This document shows positions 36,802 to 46,636 of a stretch of 64,000 bases of DNA, piece by piece. The position numbers and the translations under genes are program-made. This DNA comes from Diphasiastrum complanatum. Taxonomy: Eukaryota > Streptophyta > Lycopodiopsida > Lycopodiales > Lycopodiaceae. Every line of letters begins with the position of its first letter. Positions within the stretch are counted from its first letter, which is position 1. The notes beneath the pieces were generated by a model. The model was given only the letters and a program-made list of their open reading frames with translations. It did not search any database and was not told the origin of the DNA. The stretch is taken from the NCBI GenBank assembly GCA_029204225.1, contig CM055102.1, positions 2,177,629 through 2,241,628 of the forward strand, read 5' to 3'.

Positions 36802-38391
36802 ATGGCTTCCAATGGTGGGATCATGCTAGAGTCTAGTGAAAGGTTGAGTTCATCAAACTACTCTACTTGGAAAGTGAGGATGGAGTCCTTACTTGAGTTG
36901 AATGAACTCATGGACATAGTTGCAGAAATTGAAGAGAGACCTCTCACACTTCAAGAGCAACAAAGGTTTGATAAGAAGGCCAAAAGGGCTCTTCATATCA
37001 TTAAAATGAATGTTACAAATGAACTTCTCAAGGAAGTTGGAAAGTGTCAAAGTGCAAGTGAGGCATGGAATGCCTTAAAGAAGCTCTTTGAATCAAAGTC
37101 CACATCTAGGGTATTGACCCTAAGGAGACAAATATTTTCTAGTAGGCAAAGAGAGGGTGAAAGTGCTCATGCATTTATCTTGAGAGTTAAGTCCCTAAGT
37201 GATGATTTAGCATGCATTGATGAGAACATAAAAGATGGTGAAATAGTCCAAGTTATGTTGAATGGTTTGCTAAATGAACATGCTAACCTTGTGCAAAGTT
37301 TTGCCATTCAAAGAGTCTTGCCAAGTGTGGTTGACTTGCAAGAAATCTTATTGGCTGAAGAACATAGGTTGCAATCAAAGCTTGATGGTGCATCCTTGCA
37401 AGGTGGAGGTGAAGAGGCTTTCTTCACAAAAGGCAAATTCAAGGGCAAAGGTAAAGGCAAAGGGAAATGGTCCAAAGGTGGTAACTTTGATCATGATGAT
37501 CACTCTTCCTCTTCCTCTTCTACTAAGAACAATAAGTCAAAGTTCAAGTGCTTTTATTGTGGGATAAAAGGTCATTTTGCAAATGAATGTTATAAGAAGA
37601 AAAGAGAGCAAGGAGAGAGGCAAGGAAATCTTACAATAGATGAGGAAGAACATAACACATGTGAATCACTTGTTATGACTTCAAGTTTGTTAGCCAACAT
37701 AGATGATAATGATCCTTGGTGGATTGATAGTGGAGCCTCATCTCACATGACAAGACATAAGGAATACTTTACATCCTTATTGTCTTATGAGGGAGAAGGT
37801 AACATCATCTACACTGCAAATGATGGTCAATGTGACATCAAAGGCATAGGCACTATTCCTATTTCCCTTTCAACAAATAGGAAAGCAAATCTTGAAAATG
37901 TTTTGTACATTCCTTCAATCACTAAGAATTTGCTTAGTGTAAGTCAAATGATTGACAAAGGACTTGATGTGGAGTTCATTGGAGATGCATGTTTGATAAG
38001 TAAATGTGGATCCTTGATTGCTCAAGGTAGGAGGCATGGTAAACTTTTCAAGCTTGATGCATGTGTGATCTCTAATCATGAAGGATGTATGGCTAGGGAG
38101 CAATTGACAAACCAAGAAGTTTGGCACAAGAGGTTGGTCCATCCCAACTTCAAATCTTTGGAGGTAATGGCAAAGAAAGAGCTTGTTCTTGGTCTCCCTA
38201 AAAGTCTTGTTGCAAACAATAGTGTTTGTGAACATTGTGCCTTGTCCAAATCTCATAGACTTGCTTATTCTAGATCTACTTCTAGATCTAAAGAAGCTTT
38301 TCAACTTGTGCATTCTGATATTCATTCTTCTAGTACAACTAGCAATGGTGGGGCAAAGATGTATGCAACTTTCATTGATGACTTTAGTTAG
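36802..38391 (+). CDS. Copia Gag-protease-N-terminal integrase, ends at a frame break
   Basis: This is a 529-codon frame. Residues 17-190 are copia gag (NYSTWKVRMESLL, SASEAWNALKKLF). A CCHC zinc knuckle CFYCGIKGHFANEC spans 250-263 after a basic GKGKGKGK stretch and would bind element RNA. The aspartic protease site is WWIDSGASSHMT at 306-317. The HHCC zinc region of integrase (WHKRLVHP ... CEHCALSKSH) and the first catalytic aspartate (HSDI) follow. The frame ends at TAG 38389-38391, within the integrase catalytic core, because of one extra T in AGTTAGG. The ATG at 36802 is preceded by stops and is the expected gag start. The break is a mutation and not the usual place for programmed frameshifting. 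Confidence 0.95.
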   Translation: MASNGGIMLESSERLSSSNYSTWKVRMESLLELNELMDIVAEIEERPLTLQEQQRFDKKAKRALHIIKMNVTNELLKEVGKCQSASEAWNALKKLFESKSTSRVLTLRRQIFSSRQREGESAHAFILRVKSLSDDLACIDENIKDGEIVQVMLNGLLNEHANLVQSFAIQRVLPSVVDLQEILLAEEHRLQSKLDGASLQGGGEEAFFTKGKFKGKGKGKGKWSKGGNFDHDDHSSSSSSTKNNKSKFKCFYCGIKGHFANECYKKKREQGERQGNLTIDEEEHNTCESLVMTSSLLANIDDNDPWWIDSGASSHMTRHKEYFTSLLSYEGEGNIIYTANDGQCDIKGIGTIPISLSTNRKANLENVLYIPSITKNLLSVSQMIDKGLDVEFIGDACLISKCGSLIAQGRRHGKLFKLDACVISNHEGCMAREQLTNQEVWHKRLVHPNFKSLEVMAKKELVLGLPKSLVANNSVCEHCALSKSHRLAYSRSTSRSKEAFQLVHSDIHSSSTTSNGGAKMYATFIDDFS

Positions 38392-40756
38392 GTATACTTG
38401 GATCTATCTTCTTAAAAGTAAGGATGAAGTGTTTGCTGCATTTGTCAAGTTCAAGAATGAAATGGAAAACCAATTCAATACAAAGATCAAATGCTTAAGA
38501 TCTGATAATGGAGGGGAATACACCTCAAATAGGTTCAAAGACTTTTGTATAGCACATGGGATTAAGAGGGAGATGTCTAGTCCTAGGACTCCACAACAGA
38601 ATGGAGTGGCCGAGAGGAAGAATAGAACCCTTTGTGAATGTGCCAAGGCAATGAGACTACATGCTAATCTTGCTAAGTCTTTTTGGGGGGAAGCTTTAGC
38701 ATGTGCTAACTATCTATGTAATAGATGGACAAGTGCTTCCTTGGATGGTAAAACTCCTCATGAGGTTCTTTATGGTAGAAGGCCGAGTGTCAAGCATTGT
38801 AGGATCTTTGGATGTACATGTTTTGTCAATATCACACTTGATGATAGAACTAAAGAAGATCCTTCATCAAAGAAGGGTGTGTTTGTTGGCTATAGTGAAG
38901 TAAGCAAGGCTTACAAAGTGTACATTCCTTCTACAAAGAAAGTTGTCATAAGTAGGGATGTCATCTTTCATGAAGAGAATGTTTCCAATGTGGTTGATGT
39001 TGATGTTGATGTGCCTACTAATCATCATGATGTGCAAGATGTCTTGGATGAAGATGGAGATGCCACTCCAAAGCAAACTTCAAGGAAGACTCAAAGGCAA
39101 AGGGCTAAGCCATCAAGGCTAACCTATGATGAAAAAGGAAAGCAAGTGGTGGACAACTCTAACTTTGCTTTTCTTACCTCTTTTGATGAACCAACTTGTG
39201 TAGGTGAAGCAATTCAAAAGAAGGAATGGATCCAAGCCATGGATCATGAGCATCAAGCACTCATCAAAAGCAACACATGGAGGTTGGTAAAGCTTCCAAA
39301 GGACAAGAAGGCAATTGGTTGTAAGTGGATCTTCAAGATCAAGACAAATCAAGATGGATCAATCAACAAGTACAAGGCAAGGTTGGTGGCAAAGGGGTAT
39401 GCTCAAGAATATGGTATTGACTATGATGAGACCTTTGCACCCGTGGCAAAGATGGTAACTATTCGAATCCTAATCTCTCTTGCAACTCTTTATGATTGGG
39501 ATATGTGGCAAATGGATGTTACTAATGCCTTCTTGAATGGTGATCTTGAAGAAGATATTTACATGGAGCAACCCGAGGGCTATGTTTCACATGATGAGCC
39601 TAATCATGTGTGCTATCTCCAAAAGAGTTTGTATGGGCTAAAGCAAGCACCAAGGAGTTGGTATGCTAAGCTCAATTCCTTCTTACTTTCTCAAAACTTT
39701 GTTATGAGTGAGTATGATCATTCTCTCTACTTTAGATTGAATGAAAATGATATCACTTTACTTTTGATCTATGTTGATGACATTATCTTAAGTGGTGGTA
39801 ACAATCTAGATATAGATGAAATCAAGATGGCACTCAAAAGAGAGTTTGAAATTCAAGATCTTGGTAAACTTCATTATATCTTAGGAATAGAGATTATTAG
39901 AACTTCTAAATCTACATTCATATGTCAAGAAAAGTATGTTAACTCTATTCTAAAAAGGTTTCATATGGAAGATTGTAAAGTTGTTTCTACTCCTATGGAA
40001 TCAAATGTAAAGCTAACTACAAGAAGTAATGAAAGATCCTTCAAGGACATTACTCTCTATAGAAAGCTAATAGGATCTCTTATATGGTTAACCATCACAA
40101 GACCTGATCTAAGCTTTGTGGTTGGTAAACTAAGTCAATTTATGCAAGATCCTAGTGAGGCTCATTGGAAGCTAGGAAAGAGAGTACTTAGATACATCTC
40201 GGGATCTAGAGATTTTGGCATCTTGTATGGAGGTACTACACCTAACCTTTCTGGATTTTCAGATTCAGATTTTGCAGGTGATCAAATGGATAGGAAGTCA
40301 ACAAGTGCCTTTGCAATCTATCTTGGAGATGGAGTGGTCTCATGGCTATCAAAGAAGCAACCAACTATCTCTCTATCTTCCACCGAAGCCGAGTACAAGG
40401 CATTAACAACATGCACCAAGGAGATTCTTTGGATCAAGAGGATGTTATTGGATCTTCACTTGCTGGAACCAGAGAAGACTCCAATCATACTTTGTGATAA
40501 CCTTTCAGCCCAAAGCTTGGCAAGCAATCCTGTTTTTCATGCAAGGAGCAAGCACATTGAGATTGCTCACCATTTTGTGAGAGATCAAGTCATTGCCAAA
40601 GAGGTGGAGCCTCAACATGTCTCTTCAAAGGAGTGTGTGGCTGATATCTTCACCAAACCATTGGGAAAGGACCTATATTTAATGCATAGATCTAATCTTG
40701 GAATGTGCTCAAAGACTATGTTGAAACTAGCATCCAATGTTGAAGAGGGAGTGTGA
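38390..40756 (+). CDS. Copia integrase core, reverse transcriptase and RNase H
   Basis: Coding resumes one base out of phase at 38390 (RYTWIYLL). The second integrase aspartate lies in LRSDNGGEY and the glutamate in PQQNGVAERKNRT. Reverse transcriptase runs from WRLVKLPKDKKAIGCKWI through QMDVTNAFLNG to the catalytic YVDD (LLLIYVDDIILSG). RNase H shows DSDFAGD, STEAEYKAL and DNLSAQSL. The stop TGA at 40754-40756 overlaps the start of the 3' LTR. The open frame itself reaches back to 38183, but that part is out-of-phase gag-pol sequence. All recognised catalytic residues are present. Confidence 0.95.
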   Translation, partial: RYTWIYLLKSKDEVFAAFVKFKNEMENQFNTKIKCLRSDNGGEYTSNRFKDFCIAHGIKREMSSPRTPQQNGVAERKNRTLCECAKAMRLHANLAKSFWGEALACANYLCNRWTSASLDGKTPHEVLYGRRPSVKHCRIFGCTCFVNITLDDRTKEDPSSKKGVFVGYSEVSKAYKVYIPSTKKVVISRDVIFHEENVSNVVDVDVDVPTNHHDVQDVLDEDGDATPKQTSRKTQRQRAKPSRLTYDEKGKQVVDNSNFAFLTSFDEPTCVGEAIQKKEWIQAMDHEHQALIKSNTWRLVKLPKDKKAIGCKWIFKIKTNQDGSINKYKARLVAKGYAQEYGIDYDETFAPVAKMVTIRILISLATLYDWDMWQMDVTNAFLNGDLEEDIYMEQPEGYVSHDEPNHVCYLQKSLYGLKQAPRSWYAKLNSFLLSQNFVMSEYDHSLYFRLNENDITLLLIYVDDIILSGGNNLDIDEIKMALKREFEIQDLGKLHYILGIEIIRTSKSTFICQEKYVNSILKRFHMEDCKVVSTPMESNVKLTTRSNERSFKDITLYRKLIGSLIWLTITRPDLSFVVGKLSQFMQDPSEAHWKLGKRVLRYISGSRDFGILYGGTTPNLSGFSDSDFAGDQMDRKSTSAFAIYLGDGVVSWLSKKQPTISLSSTEAEYKALTTCTKEILWIKRMLLDLHLLEPEKTPIILCDNLSAQSLASNPVFHARSKHIEIAHHFVRDQVIAKEVEPQHVSSKECVADIFTKPLGKDLYLMHRSNLGMCSKTMLKLASNVEEGV
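40742..40751 (+). other. Polypurine tract of the copia element
   Basis: GAAGAGGGAG lies immediately before the 3' LTR, where plus-strand DNA synthesis is primed. It also encodes the last codons of pol. Confidence 0.85.
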
Positions 40757-41406
40757 AAATTGTCAACATTTCCTAGCTAGTTTGAGGTCTAAATTGGCTA
40801 AAATTGTAAATAGTTTTGGTTCTGGAGTTTCACACGTGTGAACCAGGCCACAATGTTTTTATTTACTGTATTTTTTCAGTATGATGAAGTGTCAAACTTC
40901 ATACCCTTCAAAATGAGACCATTTTGATGTATTTTGGTCATATAAGCCATTTTTAGCTATTTTTCCTATATAGGGAATATCTAGGGTCAAGTACCTTCTA
41001 GAGAGAGGAGAGAGAGTCATCTTCCTCATCCATAAATAGTAGGGAAGTCGTGGAGAACAGGTTGGAGAAACCTTTTGTATGCTTCATTGAGATCAATAGA
41101 TCATTGTCATTGTTTCTTCCTCCATTGAGAGCATTGTTGTGTGTATTGTCTTCAAGCTATTGTGTATGATCTTAGGTGCTTTCCAAAAGTGGTAGGCTGA
41201 TGTATTATGGACTGTATAATGCTATTTTGGGCCGCACTTGATGTTTATGGAAGTTTCCATTTGTGATAAATGCTTTTTGATCAAGTTCTTTGCATTCTAG
41301 GTAGCATAGAATGTGTTGCCAATTCCTAGCTTATGTAGTTTGGAGTGCAAGCATTCAAGCCAATGATCTTGGAGTTTAGATCCACTTAGGATCTGTATTT
41401 TTCACA
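40752..41406 (+). repeat. 3' LTR of the copia element
   Basis: It is 655 bp and differs from the 5' LTR at three places seen by eye. The TATA box is at 40967-40974 and the TTCACACGTGTGAA palindrome at 40829-40842. Confidence 0.97.
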
Positions 41407-41411
41407 TCCCA

Positions 41412-42051
41412 TTTCCCACCATGTTTTGTAGATTGTATGTCCATGTAAAGTGGTTCTGAGTGCATATTTAATAATAGCAACCCTATAGATCCAAATTGAC
41501 TGAGGTTGAGATAACACCTAGAGAAGTTACCCTTAACCACTCACATTGTATGGTGTTCAATTGCTATTCAAATTCCCATAGTTGATCCTCTAATAAGGGA
41601 CAAAATGGAGTAAGCATGCAAATTGAATAATTCAATGGCTAGACACAATTGACAAGGAAAGGTAGTCTTTTAAAACTGTGACAAACATTTGTTGAGAAAA
41701 TATCAAGCTAGTCATCTATCTAATTTCCACACTTCCAATCCAACAATCAACTAAAATAAGGACCTTAATACTAGATAAGATCTTGGAAAGTTGATAATTA
41801 TTCACAGTGATATAACAAAAGGCAGTCTCAGTTGATATATACTTATTCATTTACACTTTGGCCTCCAATCTTGAAATTCTTAAATGCTTGTCTCAATGTA
41901 AACTCCTAGACTATTAGCTTTTTAATCCCTAGTTATTAAAGCATCACCCATAAACACCTTAAAATTTGTGAAAATATACGATTAAGATCAATAGCATATC
42001 AAAAATCTATGTACAAAAAAGAGTTTGAATATCCTTGCAACTTTGTCACTT
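41412..42051. other. Unassigned DNA right of the copia element
   Basis: I see no gene or repeat structure in these 640 bases. Confidence 0.5.
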
Positions 42052-42695
42052 TCACTTGTTACTCCTAGCCTTCTTCTTAGCCACTGCCACATCCTTCAGT
42101 AATTGTAAGTTTTCAAATCGAATAGATCGTAAGATTGAGTGCATTCGCTCTAGTTTTGATCTAATATCGAATGTTATCTTTTGTAATGATTGATTATTTC
42201 TTTTAAGTTCTTCATTTTCCTCTAAAGTCTTTTGGACAGGACAATCTCTTTTATGACAAAAAGAAGATATGCGTATCAACTCACATTCTAAAAAGTCATA
42301 GAAAACTGATTTTCATAATTCTGTAATCTCTCACAATATCCTAGTAATCCAGTATGCCCATTGCATATCCATGTAACTAGATGAGTTATTGAAGAGAATG
42401 TGAGATGAGTCAAAGTGCTAGGATCTTGAGGATACAATGTTCCATCTGTCCACAAATCCAAGTTCTTCTTTCTTTCTTCCCTATAACGGAAATGAGGGGC
42501 AAGGGCCTTCCCCATTTTATAAAAAGACACCATTTGTACACTATTTCCATGCTTAATGAGAAGGAGGAAACTCTACCATTTTTGGAAGAGAAGCATCATC
42601 ATTTGCTATTCACTACTTGCTATTGCTCTTGGTTGTGTTTTCTATTGCTTTCGATTTCCATGTTTATTGTTTGCCATAGTAAATGTTTTTCCATT
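42052..42695 (-). pseudogene. Decayed transposon-type ORF with coiled-coil segment
   Basis: Two minus frames, 42533-42288 and 42279-42052, join after one frameshift near 42290 (NYENQFSM then DFLECELIRIS). The second part is rich in E, K, L and N and likely coiled coil (VQKTLEENEELKRNNQSLQK), ending RSNK. The right part coincides with the 202-bp repeat that recurs inverted at 51608-51809. It resembles the gag region of plant retrotransposons in general character only; I do not recognise the family. Confidence 0.35.
42494..42695 (+). repeat. Inverted repeat, left arm (202 bp)
   Basis: It is the reverse complement, with scattered mismatches, of 51608-51809, and both arms are 202 bp. Similarity stops sharply on both sides. 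The arms bracket the old gypsy element. Confidence 0.85.
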
Positions 42696-42975
42696 AGCAA
42701 GCATAAGGAGCATTTGAGCTAACCTCCACCCTCACTCTCTTTCTCTCTCTTTCTCTTCTCTTCTCAATCTCTTCTTCTCGATTCCTTCCCTTCAACCAAA
42801 CTATGATGAATGTTAGTGTAGAGGAGTAGAGTTAAAGAGGAGTAGTATAGTGGTGAGTAGAGTTAAGGGAGAAAGTAGGAAATTAACTAAAAGTAGCATC
42901 TATGCACCTATCCAGTGATCTAACCTTTGTTGACAGGCAGAAGGGCTATACTACAAGAGATCTTCAACCCCATAG
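42696..42975. other. CT-rich stretch and possible end of a gypsy 5' LTR
   Basis: Positions 42736-42790 are pyrimidine-rich. An LTR could end at the CA of 42971-42972, three bases before the primer site, but no matching 3' copy was found, so the LTR is not established. Confidence 0.3.
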
Positions 42976-42997
42976 TGGCGCTGATGCCGAGGATAGG
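42976..42997 (+). other. Gypsy primer binding site
   Basis: TGGCGCTGATGCCGAGGATA is close to the TGGCGCCGTTGCCGGGGA primer site common in plant gypsy elements. It lies 1.3 kb before gag in the right orientation. Confidence 0.55.
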
Positions 42998-44273
42998 TTT
43001 CCACTAACTAGTGTAGTTGCATTTTAGCTATTTTCTTGTTTTTTAGAGTAGGTTAGGTAGATTTTTGGGAGTTAAAGAGTTAGTTTTCTGTATTTTTTTG
43101 TGTTTGGACTGTTCTCAGCTAGCGGAGGAGGTGTGAGAGGGTAGAGGAGGCCCTAAACAACCTCTAAGGGCTTGAAACCCAAAACAATCATCCAAAAAAC
43201 TCAAAAAACAGACCAATATACATTTTGGAGGGAAAAAGAGCCAAAAAACTCATCAGATTTTTATATCTCCAGAATCAATGGGAATTAACCCTTGCATGAC
43301 TGGTAGCAGCTCCAGGGTACTGTCCCAGACCTACATAGAAGCCTGCGAGAGTTAGTTCCAAACAGATTGTAAAAATCAGAGAAAAATCATAAAAAATTCA
43401 AAAAACCCTTGAAAAAATCCAAAAAATTCAAATCTCTTGCAGAGCCCTCTGAAGTTTCATCTCAGTGAGACTAGGACACAGAGAAGCTTGCGAGAGTTAG
43501 TTTGATGATTAAGTGTCTGTACGAGAGTTCCCAGTGAAAAAAAGATGGGAAAGTACCAGTGAACCCTCGCAGACAGTGAAATTTTCAGTTTCAGTGGTCA
43601 AGAACTCTTGTAGAGGATTCTGAAGTTCCATCTTAGTGAGACCAGGACACATAGGAGCTTGCGAGAGTTAGTTTGATTCCAGTGAGCAGAAAATTGGATT
43701 TAAGTGCTAAAAAATCACTAAAAAATGAAGATCCAGCAAATCCTTCTAGTAAGAACTCTCGCAGACCTTCTCAATCGATTTAGAATGTCAAATTACATTA
43801 GTGATGAAGCCTGCGAGAGTTAGTATGAAGATCTGGTGAAGACAAGCACAAAAAGTGATTTTGAACCCTCGTAGACAGTGAAATTTTCACTTCTTGCAAG
43901 AGTTAACTCTCGCAGAGAATTCTATAGTGAGATCTGACCCAGATCCAGTTACTATGAAGCTTGCGAGAGCTACTTCTCGGAGATCTAAAAGATATCAAGT
44001 TTTTAATCTGCAAAGACAGCTAAAAAACCCTCGCACAGCCAACCCTTGCACAAGATAACCCTCGCAGACCAGATCAGTGGAAAGATCTGCATCAGATCTA
44101 GCTACTTTCAAAATCTCAGGTCAATCAGTGCAAGGAGTGAAAAGTTACCAAGGAAAAACCACCGTAAAAGGCCTAAAATTCATTTCGGCCTATCAGATTG
44201 ATCAGATCCTTGAAGATCCAGACTGCATCCTACTGTATAAGCAAGATCCAATAATTTTGGAACCCACCATCGG
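42998..44273 (+). other. Gypsy leader with repeated complementary 9-mers
   Basis: From 43345 on, GCGAGAGTT (43345, 43490, 43661, 43813) alternates with its complement AACTCTCGC (43754, 43905) and with relatives such as CCCTCGCAGAC (43564, 44048). A block ending in GCTTGCGAGAGTTAGTTTGA is repeated with a 171-bp period (about 43450 and 43621). No credible coding sequence is present. Confidence 0.7.
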
Positions 44274-45797
44274 ATGAATCTGAGATCGGGACGATCAATA
44301 GCACGAAGGATAGCAAATCAGGCACCACACCTTCCCCTAGCAACTGTGCAACAAGAGGCAGAACCGGAACCATCACCAATGGATCCAATGGGCCAACTCG
44401 TACCTGTCGCACCCTTGCATGCAGTTTGGAGAACACCACGGATGGAGATACCAAAATACGCCAGATCATCAGATCCCATCCGATTCCTCCAGATCTATGA
44501 GTGAGCTTGTGAAAATTACTACAAATGGACACCTGCAATGAAGCTGATGCTATTTCCTATGTCCTTGCTTGCAGTGGATCAGGATTGGTTTTTCAACTTG
44601 TCAGAGGAAGAGAAATCCACCTGGGAAGCAGTTAAAGCGGCTTTCATTACGCACTTTAAACCAAAAAAGTTCCTGGAAGACCCATTTCTCCTACTAAGCA
44701 AAGTCAAGATGGGAAAACAAGAAAGGGTCCGGGACTATATTGAACAGGTCAAACATCTACGATGCGAGTGCAGTATAGCCCTGAATCCTGATCATGCAGT
44801 GATCATGTGGTTCCTAGCCGGATTACCACGAAGCATCAGAAGAGAACTGAAACGACGGAAGCAGTACGCTACTCTACAAGAATCTATGGAAGATGCCATC
44901 AGGGAAGAGGATGAGGGATCTAACGACAAATATCTTTCCACCCACACTCCTACTCTCTCGATCACATCATCATCATCAAACGCATCCGCTCTATCCACAG
45001 AACTACTGTTGGAGCAAATGACAAAATTACACAAACAACAGATGGAGCAACTTACGGTGCAGTTTGACTAGAAACTGAAGGCCTTACAAGGAACTATAGC
45101 AGTAACTCCACATCAACCGGAACCAACCCAGCTGCAGTATCCTCAACGAGAAAATGTATGGTGTTCAGTATGCACGAAAAACCATACAACGAACGAGTGT
45201 CCAATCCAAAAGCAATATCTGAGACTGACACATAGATTCTGCCATCTGTGCAATGCAACATCGCATGATACGGCATTTTGCCCGTTTAACCCCAAGGTTG
45301 TTCAACAGAAGAGAAGTCCTTATCAGACTTCTTATTCTTATCATCAAGGGGCACCTAATGCTGCACCAAGGTACGACGCACCCAATCAACCACAACGCAT
45401 GGCCTTAATTGCTCCACCAGGGCCAGCCAATCAACAAGTGGCCCATGTAAACCTGACAGCAGTAGAACAAGAATTGCAAATGTCACATCAACTTGAGCAG
45501 CAGTAGTGGTACGGACCAGATGAACCATTTATGGATCTTGCCATAAATGAATATGTTTCGGCCTATGCAGCTCAAACTCAACATCAAGGTGGAAGAAATT
45601 ATGGCTGCTACGGGTGCGGTGAGGGACACAGAATCGCAGAATGTCCCTACAAAGGACAATATACAACCTCCTGTCCGAATTGCGGTTATGGACACTGTTT
45701 CAAGAATTGTCCATTTAAACCTGGAACCAGTGCACCTCTTAACCTCATTGCCATACAACAATCAGCAGTTCCAGTGGGGATGCCATCAAAAGGTTGA
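44274..45797 (+). pseudogene. Gypsy gag with four zinc knuckles, broken by stops
   Basis: One frame runs from MNLRSGR at 44274 to TGA at 45795-45797 with premature stops at about 44502, 45069 and 45504. Positions 44538-44900 encode the gag capsid region (WFFNLSEEEKSTW, FLAGLPRSI). Downstream are four cysteine-histidine knuckles: CSVCTKNHTTNEC, CHLCNATSHDTAFC, CYGCGEGHRIAEC and CPNCGYGHCFKNC. Only the second has canonical C-X2-C-X4-H-X4-C spacing; the other three have X3 between C and H. The knuckles would bind RNA. The stops make it non-functional. Confidence 0.85.
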
Positions 45798-46636
45798 CAC
45801 AACCATGCTCCTGTTTTAGTTGTTACGCACAGAAGAGGAAGGAAGTGGCTCCCTCACCACCACCATCGGTCACTGAGGACCAACCCTCAACTTCAGCACC
45901 ATATCCAAATGTGAGGGAAGAGATAAGACAGTATCAGAAAATAAGACACTGGATACAAAAAGCACAAGAGGAGGAAAAAGATCAAGAACGAAACAATCCC
46001 ATAGAACCTCCAGTTGGTGTCGAACAGGAACCGCAAACGAGCTCACCACTGCGCACTGATTAGAATGATCGGTTGCACCAACATGAACCACCTTTTCACG
46101 TGGTGGAGCCTGAGGAACCACGCACTGAAAGGCTCACACTCTTTCTGTCAAGCCACATTAATTTACCCCTTAGAGAACTACTACAGATTGCACCACAAGC
46201 GAAAAGCCTTTTAGCTGAATGGGCCAAAGCGGATGAGGAGCCAGTAGCGCCTGAGCCCATCTATTGTGTGGGCTATGATGAAACAAGTAATGTCCTCCAC
46301 ATCAGAGCAACATGGGAAAGTGAGGAACACAACATCACTTTGCCAATCAAACACAAGAGATACGAGGACGAGGCGGTAGTGGTAGATGGAGGATTGGGTG
46401 TCAATCTGATCTCCACTACTTTGTACGAAAAATGGGAATTACAAGGATTGAAGCCAGCCAGATTCGCCATCAAGCTAGCAGATCAATCCTGTGTGAAACC
46501 AAAAGGTGTAGTTGTTGATATTCCTGTAAAGATAGCAGGCATGCAGTATGTCATTACTTTTGTAGTCATGGATAAACCTAAATCTCCATCTGCATACCGT
46601 GTCTTGTTGGGAAGACCATGGTTGAGAGTTGCGTAA
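45794..46636 (+). pseudogene. Gypsy protease region
   Basis: The reading frame shifts by -1 relative to gag at the gag stop. A proline- and glutamate-rich linker is followed, after a stop at 46061-46063, by an aspartic-protease-like region with the active-site block VVVDGGLGVNLIS (DGG in place of DSG/DTG, as in many plant gypsy elements) and VLLGRPWLR near the end. The shift could be the element's natural gag/pol junction. The frame stops at 46634-46636. Confidence 0.8.

Larger units (their letters stand above)
34970..41411 (+). mobile_element. Complete Ty1/copia LTR retrotransposon with target-site duplication
   Basis: The 5-bp direct repeat TCCCA at 34970-34974 and 41407-41411 brackets an element of 6432 bp. 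It has two 655-bp LTRs with TG...CA ends, an initiator-Met tRNA primer site right after the 5' LTR, and a purine-rich tract right before the 3' LTR. The domain order gag, protease, integrase, RT, RNase H is that of Ty1/copia. The LTRs differ at about three positions (near 35001, 35012 and 35077), so insertion was recent. One frame break in integrase makes this copy probably non-autonomous. Confidence 0.98.

Noticed and set aside
38183-38389. First 69 codons of the long copia pol frame as a genuine N-terminus
   Set aside because: This part is the wrong phase of gag-pol sequence; integrase homology begins only at 38390 after the inserted T.
38388-38391. Programmed frameshift in the copia element
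   Set aside because: The break is within the integrase catalytic core with no slippery heptamer seen; a simple one-base insertion is more likely.
43340-44070. CRISPR-like or tRNA-like structure in the gypsy leader
   Set aside because: The repeats are short, irregularly spaced and degenerate, in a plant retrotransposon leader; no tRNA cloverleaf could be made out.
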